Shown here piece by piece: positions 34,148 through 44,601 of a stretch of DNA of 64,000 nucleotides (position 1 is its first letter; every line of letters starts with the position of its first letter). Both the position numbers and the translations under genes were made by a program. The notes beneath the pieces are model-generated. The model was not told where the DNA came from. It saw only the letters and a program-made list of their open reading frames with translations, and did not search any database. This DNA comes from Christiangramia forsetii KT0803 (GTDB lineage Bacteria; Bacteroidota; Bacteroidia; Flavobacteriales; Flavobacteriaceae): contig NC_008571.1 in assembly GCF_000060345.1 (NCBI RefSeq), positions 2,728,001-2,792,000 on the forward strand, read 5' to 3'.

Positions 34148-35512
34148 ATGAAAAAGAAAATAACCGGTGTAAAAACCAGATTAGGTAGAAATTTAACCGA
34201 CAATGCAGTAACACGATATTTTACATTCTCAGCCCTTTATACAGCCCAGGGCATTCCTGAAGGCATTACTTATTTGGCGATGCCTGCCTGGTTAGCTATG
34301 AATGGAAAATCGGCAATGGAAATCGCTGCTTTGGTTAGTATGATGCTTATACCTTGGAGCTTCAAAATTTTAATAGCACCCCTGATGGATCGTTTCACCC
34401 TTTTATCTATGGGTAGAAAACGGCCCTGGGTGATCTTTGGTCAACTCGGTTTGATACTCAGCTTTTTGAATCTCGGGCTGGTACCCGATCCCTTAAATAA
34501 TCTTAGCGGATTAATGATCGCAGGTTTTATGGTTAATTTCTTTGGAGCATTTCAGGATGTTGCTACAGACGGAATGGCTGTAGAGGTAATCCCCCGCGAG
34601 GAACAGGCAAGGGCCAATGGCTTAATGTGGGGATCAAAAACTATAGGCATTTCATTGTCTTTGATCATTGGTACCTGGCTGATCAATAATTTTGGTTTTT
34701 CTGTTGCGGTTTCCTCATTGGCAGTAGAAGTAGCAATAATCATGATATTTCCGATTTACTTTAAGGAACGACCAGGGGAAAAGCTTCTTCCCTGGACTTC
34801 TGGAAAGGCTTCCATAGACTCCAAAAAGACCCAGCTAAGAAGTTGGAAACATATCTTTAAGAGCCTTTACAAAGTGGTAATATTAAAATCTAGTTTAGTG
34901 CTTTGTATTGGAATTTTTCTTTTAGGCATAATGTTCGGTCTTGTAGATACCCTGCTACCAATTTTTAGTATTCAGGAATTAGGCTGGACAAATTCATATT
35001 TTTCGAATATACTTTCCATAACCACGGTAATAGGAGGGTTTTCAGGAATGCTAATTGGAGGTTATCTCGTAGATTATTTTGGTAAAATTAAGATGCTCAC
35101 GCTTTACCTGGTCTTAATAACCAGCATAATAACAATCTTTGCCTTTATGACCAATTTATGGGGCAGCATTTATGTAGTAATTGCTTTCATCTTATCCTAT
35201 TCCGTCCTTTATACTTTTTTATGTATCGCCGTTTTTGCATCTGCTATGCATTTATGCTGGAAGACCGTGGCTGCAACGCAATTTGCCCTTTATATGGCCT
35301 TGTCTAATATGGGCCGTGCTGCAGGCGCGGGACTGCTTGGGATTTTAAAGACCAATTTCAACTGGGAAATTGTCTTTTTATCTATTTCCATAATACCCTT
35401 TATCCTGATAATTATAATTCAATTTATAAATCTCAGAAAGCACAGGATCATCGTGAATAGTTTTGATGTTATACCATATAAAATGGCTGTTCCCCCGGTA
35501 ATAAAAAATTAG
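34148..35512 (+). CDS. MFS transporter, AmpG/PAT-like
   Basis: A 454-residue permease with about 12 membrane helices. The N-terminal motif YTAQGIPEGITYLAMPAWLA, the loop after helix 2 (LIAPLMDRFTLLSMGRKRPW) and the DVATDGMAVEVIPREEQARANG segment are typical of the AmpG / acetyl-CoA transporter branch of the MFS, whose members import muropeptides or similar small molecules. The substrate here cannot be read from the sequence. It starts 43 bases after the exported 40-residue peptide, with no terminator between, so the two may share a transcript. A lipoprotein gene follows 74 bases downstream. Confidence 0.82.
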   Translation: MKKKITGVKTRLGRNLTDNAVTRYFTFSALYTAQGIPEGITYLAMPAWLAMNGKSAMEIAALVSMMLIPWSFKILIAPLMDRFTLLSMGRKRPWVIFGQLGLILSFLNLGLVPDPLNNLSGLMIAGFMVNFFGAFQDVATDGMAVEVIPREEQARANGLMWGSKTIGISLSLIIGTWLINNFGFSVAVSSLAVEVAIIMIFPIYFKERPGEKLLPWTSGKASIDSKKTQLRSWKHIFKSLYKVVILKSSLVLCIGIFLLGIMFGLVDTLLPIFSIQELGWTNSYFSNILSITTVIGGFSGMLIGGYLVDYFGKIKMLTLYLVLITSIITIFAFMTNLWGSIYVVIAFILSYSVLYTFLCIAVFASAMHLCWKTVAATQFALYMALSNMGRAAGAGLLGILKTNFNWEIVFLSISIIPFILIIIIQFINLRKHRIIVNSFDVIPYKMAVPPVIKN

Positions 35513-35586
35513 GATTGCTAGTAATTAAATTTTTATTGGAAGCGGGTGTTTCCTTTAAATCAGGTTTGGGTCGAATTCATGTTGAT

Positions 35587-36084
35587 ATGAGATTTAAAGA
35601 AATAATATTCATAATGATAATTATTTTCCAGTCTTCTGGATGTAAGAATAATACGGCCCATTCAGAAATAATAATCCCTAAAATTGCTGGAGTTATTGAC
35701 CTTGAAGAGAAGAAGAATGTCGAAGAGCAGTCGATCGTAGGAAATTATATATCTGAAATTGATCCAGTTGATAAAAAAAGCTGTGATAAAATAAGAGTGC
35801 TGGTTAGTATGATAGGTAATGATAAACTACAATTGAAAGTGATTCCCAGGATAGAAAAAGAAAGGCACTCGCTTATTTTTGAAGCAGTGGTATATAAGAA
35901 TAATGATAGTTTGTTTACGACCCTCATTAATGGAAAAAGGATCTTAATAAATATCACCAATAAAATACTTTCTATAAAGCCTGAAAAACCTGAAGATTTA
36001 AGAGCTCTTACTACCTGCTGTTCCTGGGGAAGTAATCTGGCAGGCAGTTACAAAAAGATCGATAGCACTTTAAGTGGAAGATAA
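35587..36084 (+). CDS. Small lipoprotein of unknown function
   Basis: About 165 residues from the ATG at 35587. The frame is open further upstream to a TTG at 35515, but only the ATG gives an N-terminal signal (MRFKEIIFIMIIIFQSSGC) with lipobox Cys19. The mature part has mixed beta and basic character (VSMIGNDKLQLKVIPRIEKE) and ends in a Cys-Cys-containing region (RALTTCCSWGSNLAGSYKK). I do not recognise a family. It follows the MFS transporter in the same direction and may be cotranscribed with it. Confidence 0.65.
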   Translation: MRFKEIIFIMIIIFQSSGCKNNTAHSEIIIPKIAGVIDLEEKKNVEEQSIVGNYISEIDPVDKKSCDKIRVLVSMIGNDKLQLKVIPRIEKERHSLIFEAVVYKNNDSLFTTLINGKRILINITNKILSIKPEKPEDLRALTTCCSWGSNLAGSYKKIDSTLSGR

Positions 36085-36227
36085 ATACCTTAAATACAAA
36101 ACACCTCAAAGCTTATTGATTGATTATTACCACTACCACAATTCAGAAGTCAGAATCATTTACAGACTGTTTTTACATCTTAATGGATGAAAACGGAGAG
36201 TGTTTAAATGTCCTCGAAAAGACGTTT

Positions 36228-37103
36228 TTATTTCCTAACTGCCTTCCAAATTTTTTTCCCCAGGTTTACAAGAAGCACCATTATGATACCCACTACTAAA
36301 CCAATTACAAATTCTACAATTATAGAAGGAATACTTTCAAATAATCCGTCAAGAAAGTGAATGCTATGTGTAAAAATACCTCCGGAAACCAACATTAAAG
36401 CAATGGTTCCAATCACCGAAAGACTTTTTATTACCCAAGGAAGTGCTCTTACTAGAAATTTCCCAACCTTATCTGAAAAACTGTCCTCCTGCTCATTCAA
36501 ATTTATAAGCTTGGCACCAAATTCATCCATACGAACAATAAGCGCTACAACACCATAGACCCCTACCGTGGCTATCAAAGCAATAATAGTTACTACAATG
36601 ATCTGAGTAGAAAGTATTTCCTGAGAAACTGCACCTAAAGCGATGATCACAATTTCAATGGAAAGAATAAAATCTGTAAGAATTGCAGATTTAATCTTTT
36701 CTTTTTCCCTTTCCAGGGCCTCCTCCTTAGTTAGCTCTTCCAGAACGGGTTTTTCAGAAGGATGAGCATGGGGAAAAAAATATTCATATATTTTTTCTGC
36801 TCCTTCATACGCCAGATAGAGTCCGCCAATAAGCAAAATAATAGTGATTGCCGTAGGCACAAAAGCACTTAACAAAAATGCCACAGGTAGAATAATGGCT
36901 TTATTTAATAACGAGCCTTTAGTGATAGCCCAGAGAACGGGCAGCTCTCTTGAAGACATAAAACCTGAGGCTTTTTCAGCATTTACAGCCAGGTCATCGC
37001 CCAAAAGTCCGGCAGTTTTCTTCCCGGCGACTTTGGTCATCACAGAGACGTCATCCATTAATGCTGCTATATCATCCAGTAATGCAAAAAATCCTGAGGC
37101 CAT
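36228..37103 (-). CDS. DUF808 family inner-membrane protein
   Basis: A 291-residue membrane protein of the DUF808 family (E. coli YedI-like). It starts MASGFFALLDDIAALMDDVSVMTKVAGKKTAGLLGDDLAVNAEKASGF, the highly conserved family N-terminus (residues 1-48), and carries about seven helices. It ends HFLDGLFESIPSIIVEFVIG and a short basic tail. The function of the family is not established. It is the intact relative of the two 3'-end remnants at 15065-15290 and 20440-20625. It is 120 bases upstream-to-downstream from the MscS gene at 37224 on the same strand, which would place both in one transcript with MscS first. Confidence 0.9.
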   Translation of the reverse strand: MASGFFALLDDIAALMDDVSVMTKVAGKKTAGLLGDDLAVNAEKASGFMSSRELPVLWAITKGSLLNKAIILPVAFLLSAFVPTAITIILLIGGLYLAYEGAEKIYEYFFPHAHPSEKPVLEELTKEEALEREKEKIKSAILTDFILSIEIVIIALGAVSQEILSTQIIVVTIIALIATVGVYGVVALIVRMDEFGAKLINLNEQEDSFSDKVGKFLVRALPWVIKSLSVIGTIALMLVSGGIFTHSIHFLDGLFESIPSIIVEFVIGLVVGIIMVLLVNLGKKIWKAVRK

Positions 37104-37223
37104 ATAATTATAAAATTTTTAAAAGCTGCGTAAGTTCTCTCTTTTTGACGGAACGAAAAAAATAATATTAATTTGTTAACTATTTAAAATTAGAATTTGA
37201 GCTTGAATTGAAATCTTATAAAC

Positions 37224-38042
37224 CTATTCCTCCTTATAAATTGCATGTTTTGGAATGGGTATTTTTATTCCTTCCCTGTCCAGTTCTTTCTTAACAGCTT
37301 CCAATTGTTCCCAATATGCCGGCCAGTATTCTACCGATTCCACCCAGCACCTGGCTTTCAATTTCATCTGATATTCACCAATTTCATCTAACCACACATC
37401 AACAGGTAAATGTTTGGCAAGTTTAGGATGCCTATTCATTCCGTTGACGATCATCTGCCGCACCTCATCTATATCGGTATCAAAAGAAAATTTCAGATTA
37501 AGATCAATTCTACGATATTTTTCCATCGTACGATTGTCTACATCGCTATTGGAGACATTTCCATTAGGCATGGTTATAATTCTACCGTCAAATGTTTTGA
37601 TACGGGTATATAGAATGTCAATTTTTTCTACAAATCCCAGATTATTATTCACGTGAATTAAATCTCCTACCTTAAACGGTTTAAAGACTAAGATAAGGAC
37701 GCCACCCGCAAAATTAGATAAACTTCCTTGTAAGGCTAAGCCAATTGCGATTCCCGCCGCTCCAAAAACAGCAATAAACGAGGTCGTTTTAATACCTAAA
37801 ATTGAACCGATGATAAAGAACAAAAAACCGTAGAGTAAAAAGATGCTAAGACTTTCCACAAAAGTTTTAAGGGAGAGTTCAGTCTTTGATTTTTTTAAAG
37901 CTCCCTTTAAAAGACGCATTATGATCTTTATAAAGAAAATTCCCAGAATAAAAGTGACTAGAGAATATATAAGTTCGGGGCCTATTTCAATCAGGAATTC
38001 CAGTAATTGTGATTTTAGTTTTACCCAAAAGTCTTTATCCAT
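37224..38042 (-). CDS. Small-conductance mechanosensitive channel, MscS family
   Basis: A 272-residue channel of standard MscS length. Three N-terminal helices (about residues 20-105) end in the pore helix AAGIAIGLALQGSLSNFAGG, with the Gly/Ala packing pattern of TM3. The beta domain follows (PFKVGDLIHVNNNLGFVEKI, FDGRIITMPNGNVSNSDVDN) and a mixed C-terminal vestibule domain. It opens under membrane tension and releases solutes on osmotic downshock. The gene precedes DUF808 on the minus strand. No site of interest was seen upstream. Confidence 0.92.
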   Translation of the reverse strand: MDKDFWVKLKSQLLEFLIEIGPELIYSLVTFILGIFFIKIIMRLLKGALKKSKTELSLKTFVESLSIFLLYGFLFFIIGSILGIKTTSFIAVFGAAGIAIGLALQGSLSNFAGGVLILVFKPFKVGDLIHVNNNLGFVEKIDILYTRIKTFDGRIITMPNGNVSNSDVDNRTMEKYRRIDLNLKFSFDTDIDEVRQMIVNGMNRHPKLAKHLPVDVWLDEIGEYQMKLKARCWVESVEYWPAYWEQLEAVKKELDREGIKIPIPKHAIYKEE

Positions 38043-38331
38043 AGCTTCTTTTTGATTCAGAATGAGTTCTCAAATATAAAGAAGCATAATTTAAAAAAGT
38101 ATCTGCCAACATTCCATGCATTTATCTGAAAATCACAGAAAAGATGAATGTACTCCAAACAGGATTCTGAAATATTTTCAGTAAAAAAATATTTTACCAA
38201 AATAAAGCACTACTTTAATAACTCTATTACAGGTACTTACGACTCATATTTCACATTACCGGTATAACTGATTTTAAATACAGAGTTGACAGACGTGTGA
38301 AATTTAATTTAAGTCATAAAAAATATAACGA

Positions 38332-39465
38332 ATGAAAATCACCATTTATCTTCTTATTGCCTGTTGCATGTTATTGAGCTGTAAAATTTTCAAAAGTGAA
38401 AGCCTTCAGGAAACCAACGAAAGCATTCTGGAAGAAGCTAAAACCTATAAAAATTTTAGAGGTTTCAAACCGGTGGATCCAACAGAATTCAGGGATGATA
38501 TTCTCATAATATCAAACGACGAGCTTATTTTAAAGGACCTCAGGCTTTTAAATTCAGAAGAGACTTTGGGATTTTTGAACAATGAGACAGTTCTGGTATC
38601 TATTGGCCAGATAACTTCAGAAGGTGAAATTAATTATATCCCTTTTACAATGTCCAAAAAAAATACCAGCTACAAAGTCACTATGGATTATATGAAATAT
38701 GCGACTTTAGGTCAGGAGGATGAGAAAAATAATTTTATTGGCTATAAACGTGTAGGAGTCGGCTTAAGGTTAATTTCGCTTATTACTACTGCTGAAGCAG
38801 GGATTAACATTAGCGATTTGTACTCTATAGGTTTGGCTGCTAAGTCCGGAAAATTAAGTGGCACTCTAATAATTGAGATCATTGGAATAAAATCGAAAGA
38901 TGTCACTACCTTACTGCCCTTACCATCGGAAATCAATCAAACCACCATACAAAATGCCATGCAGGCTTTAGCGACAATTAAATCTAAGATTTACGATTCA
39001 GAAACCAGGTTATATCCGCAGGTGATGGCTATTAAGGAAGATGAAAATGCCCGCGGTAGAAAAACTGAGAATGTAGTATTTGTAGATGGTAAACCAATTG
39101 CAATGTCTTCAGAAATTGAAACTATCCCGGAAATTGATAATAGTGTAAAACTTCAGTTTCAAAACAATAAAGTAGGCTCAGATGGTCTGGAAAAACAAGC
39201 TGCAAGATTGGAAAAACAGGCATTGGAACATTTAATGGACAAGGAGATAGATAAGGCCATCCAGGATCTTGAAGAATGCGAAAGGATTTTTCCTCAATAT
39301 CATAGTGTATACGAGATCCTGAGGCTTTTAAAGCAGAATAGGCAGGAATTAGCAGATAAGAATTCTCTAAAATGGAAGGAACTGTATAATGGGATCCTCA
39401 AAAATTTTGCATGGAGATTACCAGAATCCATTAAGGCTGAGTTACAAAGTCTGGCTGCTGAATAA
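38332..39465 (+). CDS. Lipoprotein with C-terminal TPR-like region
   Basis: A 377-residue lipoprotein. Signal MKITIYLLIACCMLLSC gives lipobox Cys17. Residues about 50-200 form a mixed region (FRDDILIISNDELILKDLRL), and residues about 285-377 are helical and TPR-like (AARLEKQALEHLMDKEIDKA, CERIFPQYHSVYEILRLLKQ). I do not recognise a specific family. It lies 44 bases before the SGNH hydrolase gene start and is likely to be in the same transcript, which ends in the shared terminator at 40243. Confidence 0.7.
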   Translation: MKITIYLLIACCMLLSCKIFKSESLQETNESILEEAKTYKNFRGFKPVDPTEFRDDILIISNDELILKDLRLLNSEETLGFLNNETVLVSIGQITSEGEINYIPFTMSKKNTSYKVTMDYMKYATLGQEDEKNNFIGYKRVGVGLRLISLITTAEAGINISDLYSIGLAAKSGKLSGTLIIEIIGIKSKDVTTLLPLPSEINQTTIQNAMQALATIKSKIYDSETRLYPQVMAIKEDENARGRKTENVVFVDGKPIAMSSEIETIPEIDNSVKLQFQNNKVGSDGLEKQAARLEKQALEHLMDKEIDKAIQDLEECERIFPQYHSVYEILRLLKQNRQELADKNSLKWKELYNGILKNFAWRLPESIKAELQSLAAE

Positions 39466-39509
39466 AACCTATCTTGAAACCTAAAATCCTTCAATACGCC
39501 TCTGAATTT

Positions 39510-40133
39510 ATGAAAAACCCTAATATCATTCTGACTATTCTAATTTGTTTTATCTGCAGTTCCTTCATGTCAGGGAATCCGGATCTTAAAATTCTATTTG
39601 TCGGAAATAGTTTAACCTATACCAATGATCTTCCAACACTGGTAAAAGAAGCTGCCGAAAATAAGGGAATAAATATTCAGGTAGAAATGATCGCTTATCC
39701 CAATTATGCTCTGATAGATCATTGGCAAGACGGTAAAGTTCAAAAATTGATTTTAAATAATAAATATGATCTGGTAATAGTTCAGCAGGGACCATCTTCT
39801 CAAGCTTACGGAAGACAGCTCTTATTGGAATACGGAAAAAAATTCAGTGATTTATGCAAAAAGAATGATGTGGAAATGGGATATTTTATGGTTTGGCCAT
39901 CTATGGCATATTTTCATACGTTTGATGGGGTGATAAAGAATTACAGAGAAGCCGCTGAAATGCACAATGCCCTTCTATTCCCTGCAGGCGAGGTTTGGAA
40001 AGCTCATTTTGATAATACTGGCAATTTTGACTATTATGGTTCTGATAAATTTCATCCTTCAAAAAAAGGCAGCAAAGTAGCCGCCGAAGTTATCGTTGAA
40101 GCGTTGAGTCAGTTAAAAATCCCTGCCAATTAA
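39510..40133 (+). CDS. Secreted SGNH-fold hydrolase
   Basis: About 207 residues from the ATG at 39510. A TTG-started extension to 39474 is less likely because the signal peptide MKNPNIILTILICFICSS begins at the ATG. The block I nucleophile motif is ILFVGNSLTYTND (Ser in GNSLT), with VIVQQGPSSQ further on and the block V pair DKFHPSKKG (Asp, His). The family includes esterases, lipases and carbohydrate acetylesterases, so the product probably deacylates an envelope or extracellular polymer. Substrate unknown. It converges on the catalase gene, with a bidirectional terminator in between. Confidence 0.8.
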   Translation: MKNPNIILTILICFICSSFMSGNPDLKILFVGNSLTYTNDLPTLVKEAAENKGINIQVEMIAYPNYALIDHWQDGKVQKLILNNKYDLVIVQQGPSSQAYGRQLLLEYGKKFSDLCKKNDVEMGYFMVWPSMAYFHTFDGVIKNYREAAEMHNALLFPAGEVWKAHFDNTGNFDYYGSDKFHPSKKGSKVAAEVIVEALSQLKIPAN

Positions 40134-40242
40134 ATTTTAATAACTATTGTGTTATAAGCGTTTATACAAGTTTAGAATGACGTGCTTCGGTAATTTATAA
40201 TACCCGGCCAGATGATCAATTTGATGCTTCGCATTTAAAAGT

Positions 40243-40277
40243 AAAATCCCGCGCAAATTTAATTGGCGGGATTTTTT
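40243..40277. terminator. Bidirectional terminator between SGNH hydrolase and catalase
   Basis: AAAATCCCGC (40243-40252) pairs with GCGGGATTTT (40266-40275). A T run follows on the plus strand and a shorter one on the minus strand, so it can serve both convergent genes. Confidence 0.8.
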
Positions 40278-40303
40278 ATTAAAAAGTAACTTTCCGAATA
40301 AGC

Positions 40304-42430
40304 TTACGCAGGAATCATTTTTGCTTTTTCCTCTCTATTCCAGTTTCTATGCATCCCTATCGCTTTTATAAAATCTGCTGGTTTTTTATTGATACAAATG
40401 GCATCGTCATCTTTAAAATCCTTTCCGAAGGTCTCATCAAATAACTCCTCACCTTCAGAATCCACCGCAATGGCTTTACAATGTTTTAGACTTTCATTGA
40501 TAAACTTTTTCGCCTTGGCACTATCTTTCAAAGCTTTTACACTTTTAGATCCACCAGGGATATAAAGTGCATCAAAAGCCACACTCTCCGTAGTCATTAA
40601 AGCTGCATCCACTTTATGCATTTCACCTTTAGAACATTTTACTTTCCCTCCGTGTGTTGCAACTAAATTTACTACTGCATTTTTCTTTTCCAATGCTTCT
40701 TTCATACTGCCAACATTTTCAGCATCAAAGCCATCACCTACCAAAAAGGCTATTTTCCTGGTTGCAATACTATCTGCTTTTATATGAGTCTGACTTAATG
40801 CTTCAGATTTTTCGATATAATCTTTTCTTTTTTGCGGTTCATTTTTCTTGCCATCATCATCTGCTCCTATGGCCTGGTTCACCGGTTTTTCAATTTTAGA
40901 AGGAATTTTCAATCCTAAGTTATCGGCTACCTTTTTTGCCAGATCTTCATCTATATTATTAATGAGCCATAACATACGTTCCTTAATATAGTCATGATTA
41001 CATTTTCCAAGCTCAAAAGAATATGCTTCTGCCACATGATTCTTTTCCCAATCTTTTAAACTTCTATAAAAAATCCCCGGCTGAGAAAAATGATCGCTAA
41101 AACTTTCACTTCTTGCTCTAACTTTATTAGCATCAATTCTTTCCTCGTAACTGGTAAATCCACCCTCGGCCATTTTAGCCAAATGCGGGCATCCTCCGCT
41201 CATGGAATTTGGAAAATATGCTGTATTTCCTTTATTAACCGTCATTCTCATGTGTCCGTCACGTTGATTATTATGCGTTGGATTGACTGGCCTGTTTATT
41301 GGAATTTCATGAAAATTCGGACTTCCTAATCTTGAAAGCTGTGTATCTGTATAAGAAAAAAGTCTCCCTTGCAGCAGCGGATCATTACTAAAATCAATAC
41401 CAGGAACTATATGTCCCGGATGGAAAGCTACCTGCTCAGTTTCCGCAAAGAAATTATCAGGATTGCGATTAAGGGTCATTTTCCCGATACGCTGTACCGG
41501 CACCATTTCTTCAGGAATTAATTTAGTGGGATCCAGTAGATCAAAATCGAATTTATGCTCATCCTCTTCTGGAACTACCTGTATTCCCAACTCCCACTCT
41601 GGAAACTGACCGGAATCTATAGCATCCCATAGATCTCTACGATGAAAATCTGAATCGGCGCCATGCAACTTCACTGCTTCATCCCAGGTCACAGAATTTA
41701 CCCCTAGCAATGGTTTCCAGTGAAACTTAACAAAATGAGATTTCCCTTCTTTATTAATTAATCTGAAGGTATGAATCCCGAAACCTTCCATCATTCTCAA
41801 ACTTCTGGGTATTGCCCGGTCGCTCATCACCCAGATATGATTATGTAATGTTTCGGGCGTACGGGAAACAAAATCATAAAATGTGTCGTGTGCAGAAGCT
41901 GCCTGCGGAATTTCACGATGCGGTTCCGGTTTTACAGCATGAATAAGATCTGGAAACTTCATCGCATCCTGAATAAAGAAGATTGGCATATTATTCCCAA
42001 CAAGGTCAAAAATTCCTTCTTCGGTATAAAATTTAACGGCAAATCCTCTTACATCCCTGGCCATATCTGCCGATCCTTTAGAACCTGCAACGGTTGAAAA
42101 TCGAGTGAATACCGGAGTTTTTCTTTTAGTATCTGTAAAAATACCTGCTTTGGTATATTTCTCCTGACTTTCATATAACTCAAAATATCCATGAGCCGCA
42201 CTTCCCCTTGCATGAACGATCCTTTCCGGAATTCTTTCATGGTCAAAATGTGTTATTTTCTCCCTTAAAATAAAATCTTCCAGCAAAGTTGCTCCACGCT
42301 CTCCCGCTTTTAAGGAATTGTTAGTATCATTTACTTTAAGTCCTTGATTGGTGGTCATTGTTTTTCCTTCGGCATCAGAGGTGTTCTGCTGCATGTCTTT
42401 TTGCTTGGCGTTGCCTTTATCTTCCTTCAT
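40304..42430 (-). CDS. katE: Large-subunit monofunctional catalase (KatE/HPII type)
   Basis: A 708-residue catalase of the large clade 2 type. The N-terminal 45 residues are a polar extension. The core contains the catalytic His73 (ERIVHARGSAAHG), the active-site Asn in VGNNMPIFF (about residue 146) and the heme-ligand Tyr360 (RLFSYTDTQLSRLG). Residues about 560-700 form the extra DJ-1/PfpI-like domain (KIAFLVGDGFDAENV, DALYIPGGSKSV) that distinguishes HPII from small catalases. It degrades hydrogen peroxide in the cytoplasm and is usually stationary-phase or stress induced. It is transcribed alone on the minus strand. All key residues are present. Confidence 0.96.
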   Translation of the reverse strand: MKEDKGNAKQKDMQQNTSDAEGKTMTTNQGLKVNDTNNSLKAGERGATLLEDFILREKITHFDHERIPERIVHARGSAAHGYFELYESQEKYTKAGIFTDTKRKTPVFTRFSTVAGSKGSADMARDVRGFAVKFYTEEGIFDLVGNNMPIFFIQDAMKFPDLIHAVKPEPHREIPQAASAHDTFYDFVSRTPETLHNHIWVMSDRAIPRSLRMMEGFGIHTFRLINKEGKSHFVKFHWKPLLGVNSVTWDEAVKLHGADSDFHRRDLWDAIDSGQFPEWELGIQVVPEEDEHKFDFDLLDPTKLIPEEMVPVQRIGKMTLNRNPDNFFAETEQVAFHPGHIVPGIDFSNDPLLQGRLFSYTDTQLSRLGSPNFHEIPINRPVNPTHNNQRDGHMRMTVNKGNTAYFPNSMSGGCPHLAKMAEGGFTSYEERIDANKVRARSESFSDHFSQPGIFYRSLKDWEKNHVAEAYSFELGKCNHDYIKERMLWLINNIDEDLAKKVADNLGLKIPSKIEKPVNQAIGADDDGKKNEPQKRKDYIEKSEALSQTHIKADSIATRKIAFLVGDGFDAENVGSMKEALEKKNAVVNLVATHGGKVKCSKGEMHKVDAALMTTESVAFDALYIPGGSKSVKALKDSAKAKKFINESLKHCKAIAVDSEGEELFDETFGKDFKDDDAICINKKPADFIKAIGMHRNWNREEKAKMIPA

Positions 42431-42705
42431 CTTTAATTTTTTTAGTCCACTAAAGTTATAATTCTGAATTTATTCACCCACTGAAGTACAAGTTAAAGAT
42501 TCATCAAACTTTTCTTAATTTTAAATCGCACCTGTTACAAATAATTTATTAATTCTATCCATCCATTCTGGTTTTATAAATATTTTAAATGTTCAGGACT
42601 ATTATTCTAATTTTACTTCGGCCTGAATTTTGATTCAAATTTTTCTATATTGAAACTACTGTCAGTTGCCCCTACCCTTCTGATCTCAACTCTAAACCAC
42701 ATATT

Positions 42706-44484
42706 ATGAGGTTATTCTATGTTTTATTTCTAATGGTTTGCTTAAATGTACAGGCTAAAACAATTACAGGAAAGGTTACTGATACCGAAGGTTTACCACT
42801 GCCAGGGGTTAACATCATTGTGAAAGGCACAACTACCGCCTCTCAAACCGATTTCGACGGAAAATATTCTATTGAGGCTAAAGAAGGAGAAATCCTTGTA
42901 TTTAGCTTTGTAGGATTAAAAACTAAGGAGGTCAAAATAGGAAAGAACTCAGTAATGAATATCACCATGCTGGCAGATACTAGTTCTCTTGATGAAGTTA
43001 TAATTACTGGATATTCGGCAGAAATGAAGATTCGAGGAACTTCCAACATCCAAACTTCTGTTACAGCGAATGAATCTTATAATAAAAGGGAAGATAATCA
43101 GTTTAAACTGGTAAAAGCATCTCCATTATCTACGTTTTCCATCGATGTAGATAAAGCCGGTTATAGTAATATTCGAAGAATGATCAACAACGGAATCCAG
43201 ATTCCGAAGGATGCGGTTAAAATTGAAGAAATGATTAATTACTTCAATTATGATTATAAACAACCTACCGGAAAACATCCATTTTCCATTCAGACAGAAT
43301 ACGCTCAAACTCCGTGGAACAGCGATACTAAATTGGTGAAAATAGGTCTCCAGGGCAAAACGATTCCTTTAGAAAATGTGCCGGCATCAAATCTTGTTTT
43401 TCTACTTGATGTATCGGGATCAATGGGACAGCAAAACAAACTTCCATTACTAAAATCTGCCTTTAAATTACTTACCAATAATTTAAGAGAACAGGATAAG
43501 ATATCGATCGTAGTTTACGCTGGTTCTTCCGGGGTTGTGCTGGAACCAACTTCCGGGGACCAGAAAACAAAGATCGAAGAAGCACTAGATAAACTTTCTG
43601 CCGGCGGATCTACTGCGGGAGGTGAGGGTATTGAATTAGCTTATAAAATTGCAAAAGACAATTTCATTAAAAACGGAAACAACCGGGTTATTCTAGCCAC
43701 CGATGGCGATTTTAATGTAGGCTTAAGCAGTGATAAGGCTATGGAAGACCTTATAAAGGAAAAAAGAGAATCTGGAATATTCTTGACCGCTCTTGGCTTT
43801 GGGATGGGAAATTATAAAGATTCAAAACTGGAAAGCCTTGCCCAAACCGGGAATGGAAATCATGCATATATAGATTCTATGCAAGAAGCTCAGCGAGTTT
43901 TAGAAACTGAGTTTGGCGGGACGCTGTATACTATAGCTAAAGATGTTAAAATTCAGGTAGAATTTAATCCGGATAACGTGGAAGCTTTCCGACTTATAGG
44001 TTATGAGAATAGACTCCTGAACGACGAAGATTTTAAAGACGATGAAAAAGATGCAGGCGAACTAGGCAGCGGCCATAATGTTACCGCCGTTTATGAAATT
44101 ATTCCTGCCGGTGTAAAAAGCAAATTTCTAAAGGATATTGACGATTATAAGTATTCTAAACAAGTTTCAACAGGGAATAATTCCGGTGAACTTCTTACGG
44201 TGAAATTTAGATATAAGGAGCCAGATGGCAAGAAAAGTAAACTGATGGAAGAGATTATTTATACTTCTTCGGAAAAGGAACTTTCAGAAGATTTCAATTT
44301 TATAACCGCTATTGCTCTTTTCGGAATGAATTTAAGGGATTCTGAATTTTCTAATGGAAAAGAAATCCCTTTAGTTCTTAGTCTTGCTGAAAAAGGAAGA
44401 GGAAAGGATAATGAAGGTTATCGAGCTGAGTTCATTAGATTGGTAAAAAGCTATGAAAATATGGATTACCTGACAGAAGAATAG
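42706..44484 (+). CDS. CarboxypepD_reg-like / vWA-domain exported protein (YfbK-like)
   Basis: A 592-residue exported protein. The signal peptide (about residues 1-17, CLNVQA) is followed by a CarboxypepD_reg-like beta-sandwich (18-103, GKVTDTEGLPLPGVNIIVKG), the unit usually found at the start of SusC-type receptors. A von Willebrand N-terminal region (about 125-215) and a vWA domain (about 225-405) follow. Its MIDAS motif Asp235-x-Ser237-x-Ser239 lies in LLDVSGSMG. A DUF3520-like C-terminus (about 410-590) ends the protein. Such proteins resemble E. coli YfbK and probably bind metal-dependent protein partners at the cell surface. No neighbour clarifies the role. Confidence 0.88.
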   Translation: MRLFYVLFLMVCLNVQAKTITGKVTDTEGLPLPGVNIIVKGTTTASQTDFDGKYSIEAKEGEILVFSFVGLKTKEVKIGKNSVMNITMLADTSSLDEVIITGYSAEMKIRGTSNIQTSVTANESYNKREDNQFKLVKASPLSTFSIDVDKAGYSNIRRMINNGIQIPKDAVKIEEMINYFNYDYKQPTGKHPFSIQTEYAQTPWNSDTKLVKIGLQGKTIPLENVPASNLVFLLDVSGSMGQQNKLPLLKSAFKLLTNNLREQDKISIVVYAGSSGVVLEPTSGDQKTKIEEALDKLSAGGSTAGGEGIELAYKIAKDNFIKNGNNRVILATDGDFNVGLSSDKAMEDLIKEKRESGIFLTALGFGMGNYKDSKLESLAQTGNGNHAYIDSMQEAQRVLETEFGGTLYTIAKDVKIQVEFNPDNVEAFRLIGYENRLLNDEDFKDDEKDAGELGSGHNVTAVYEIIPAGVKSKFLKDIDDYKYSKQVSTGNNSGELLTVKFRYKEPDGKKSKLMEEIIYTSSEKELSEDFNFITAIALFGMNLRDSEFSNGKEIPLVLSLAEKGRGKDNEGYRAEFIRLVKSYENMDYLTEE

Positions 44485-44601
44485 CTTAAAAAAAAATTAT
44501 TTTAAGCCGCCACAATTTTTAATTCTGAATGAATAATTCCCAGCAAAATGGATTATTTCCTATCGTTTGGATAATTTCCAAATTAGCAGTAATTTTCCCG
44601 C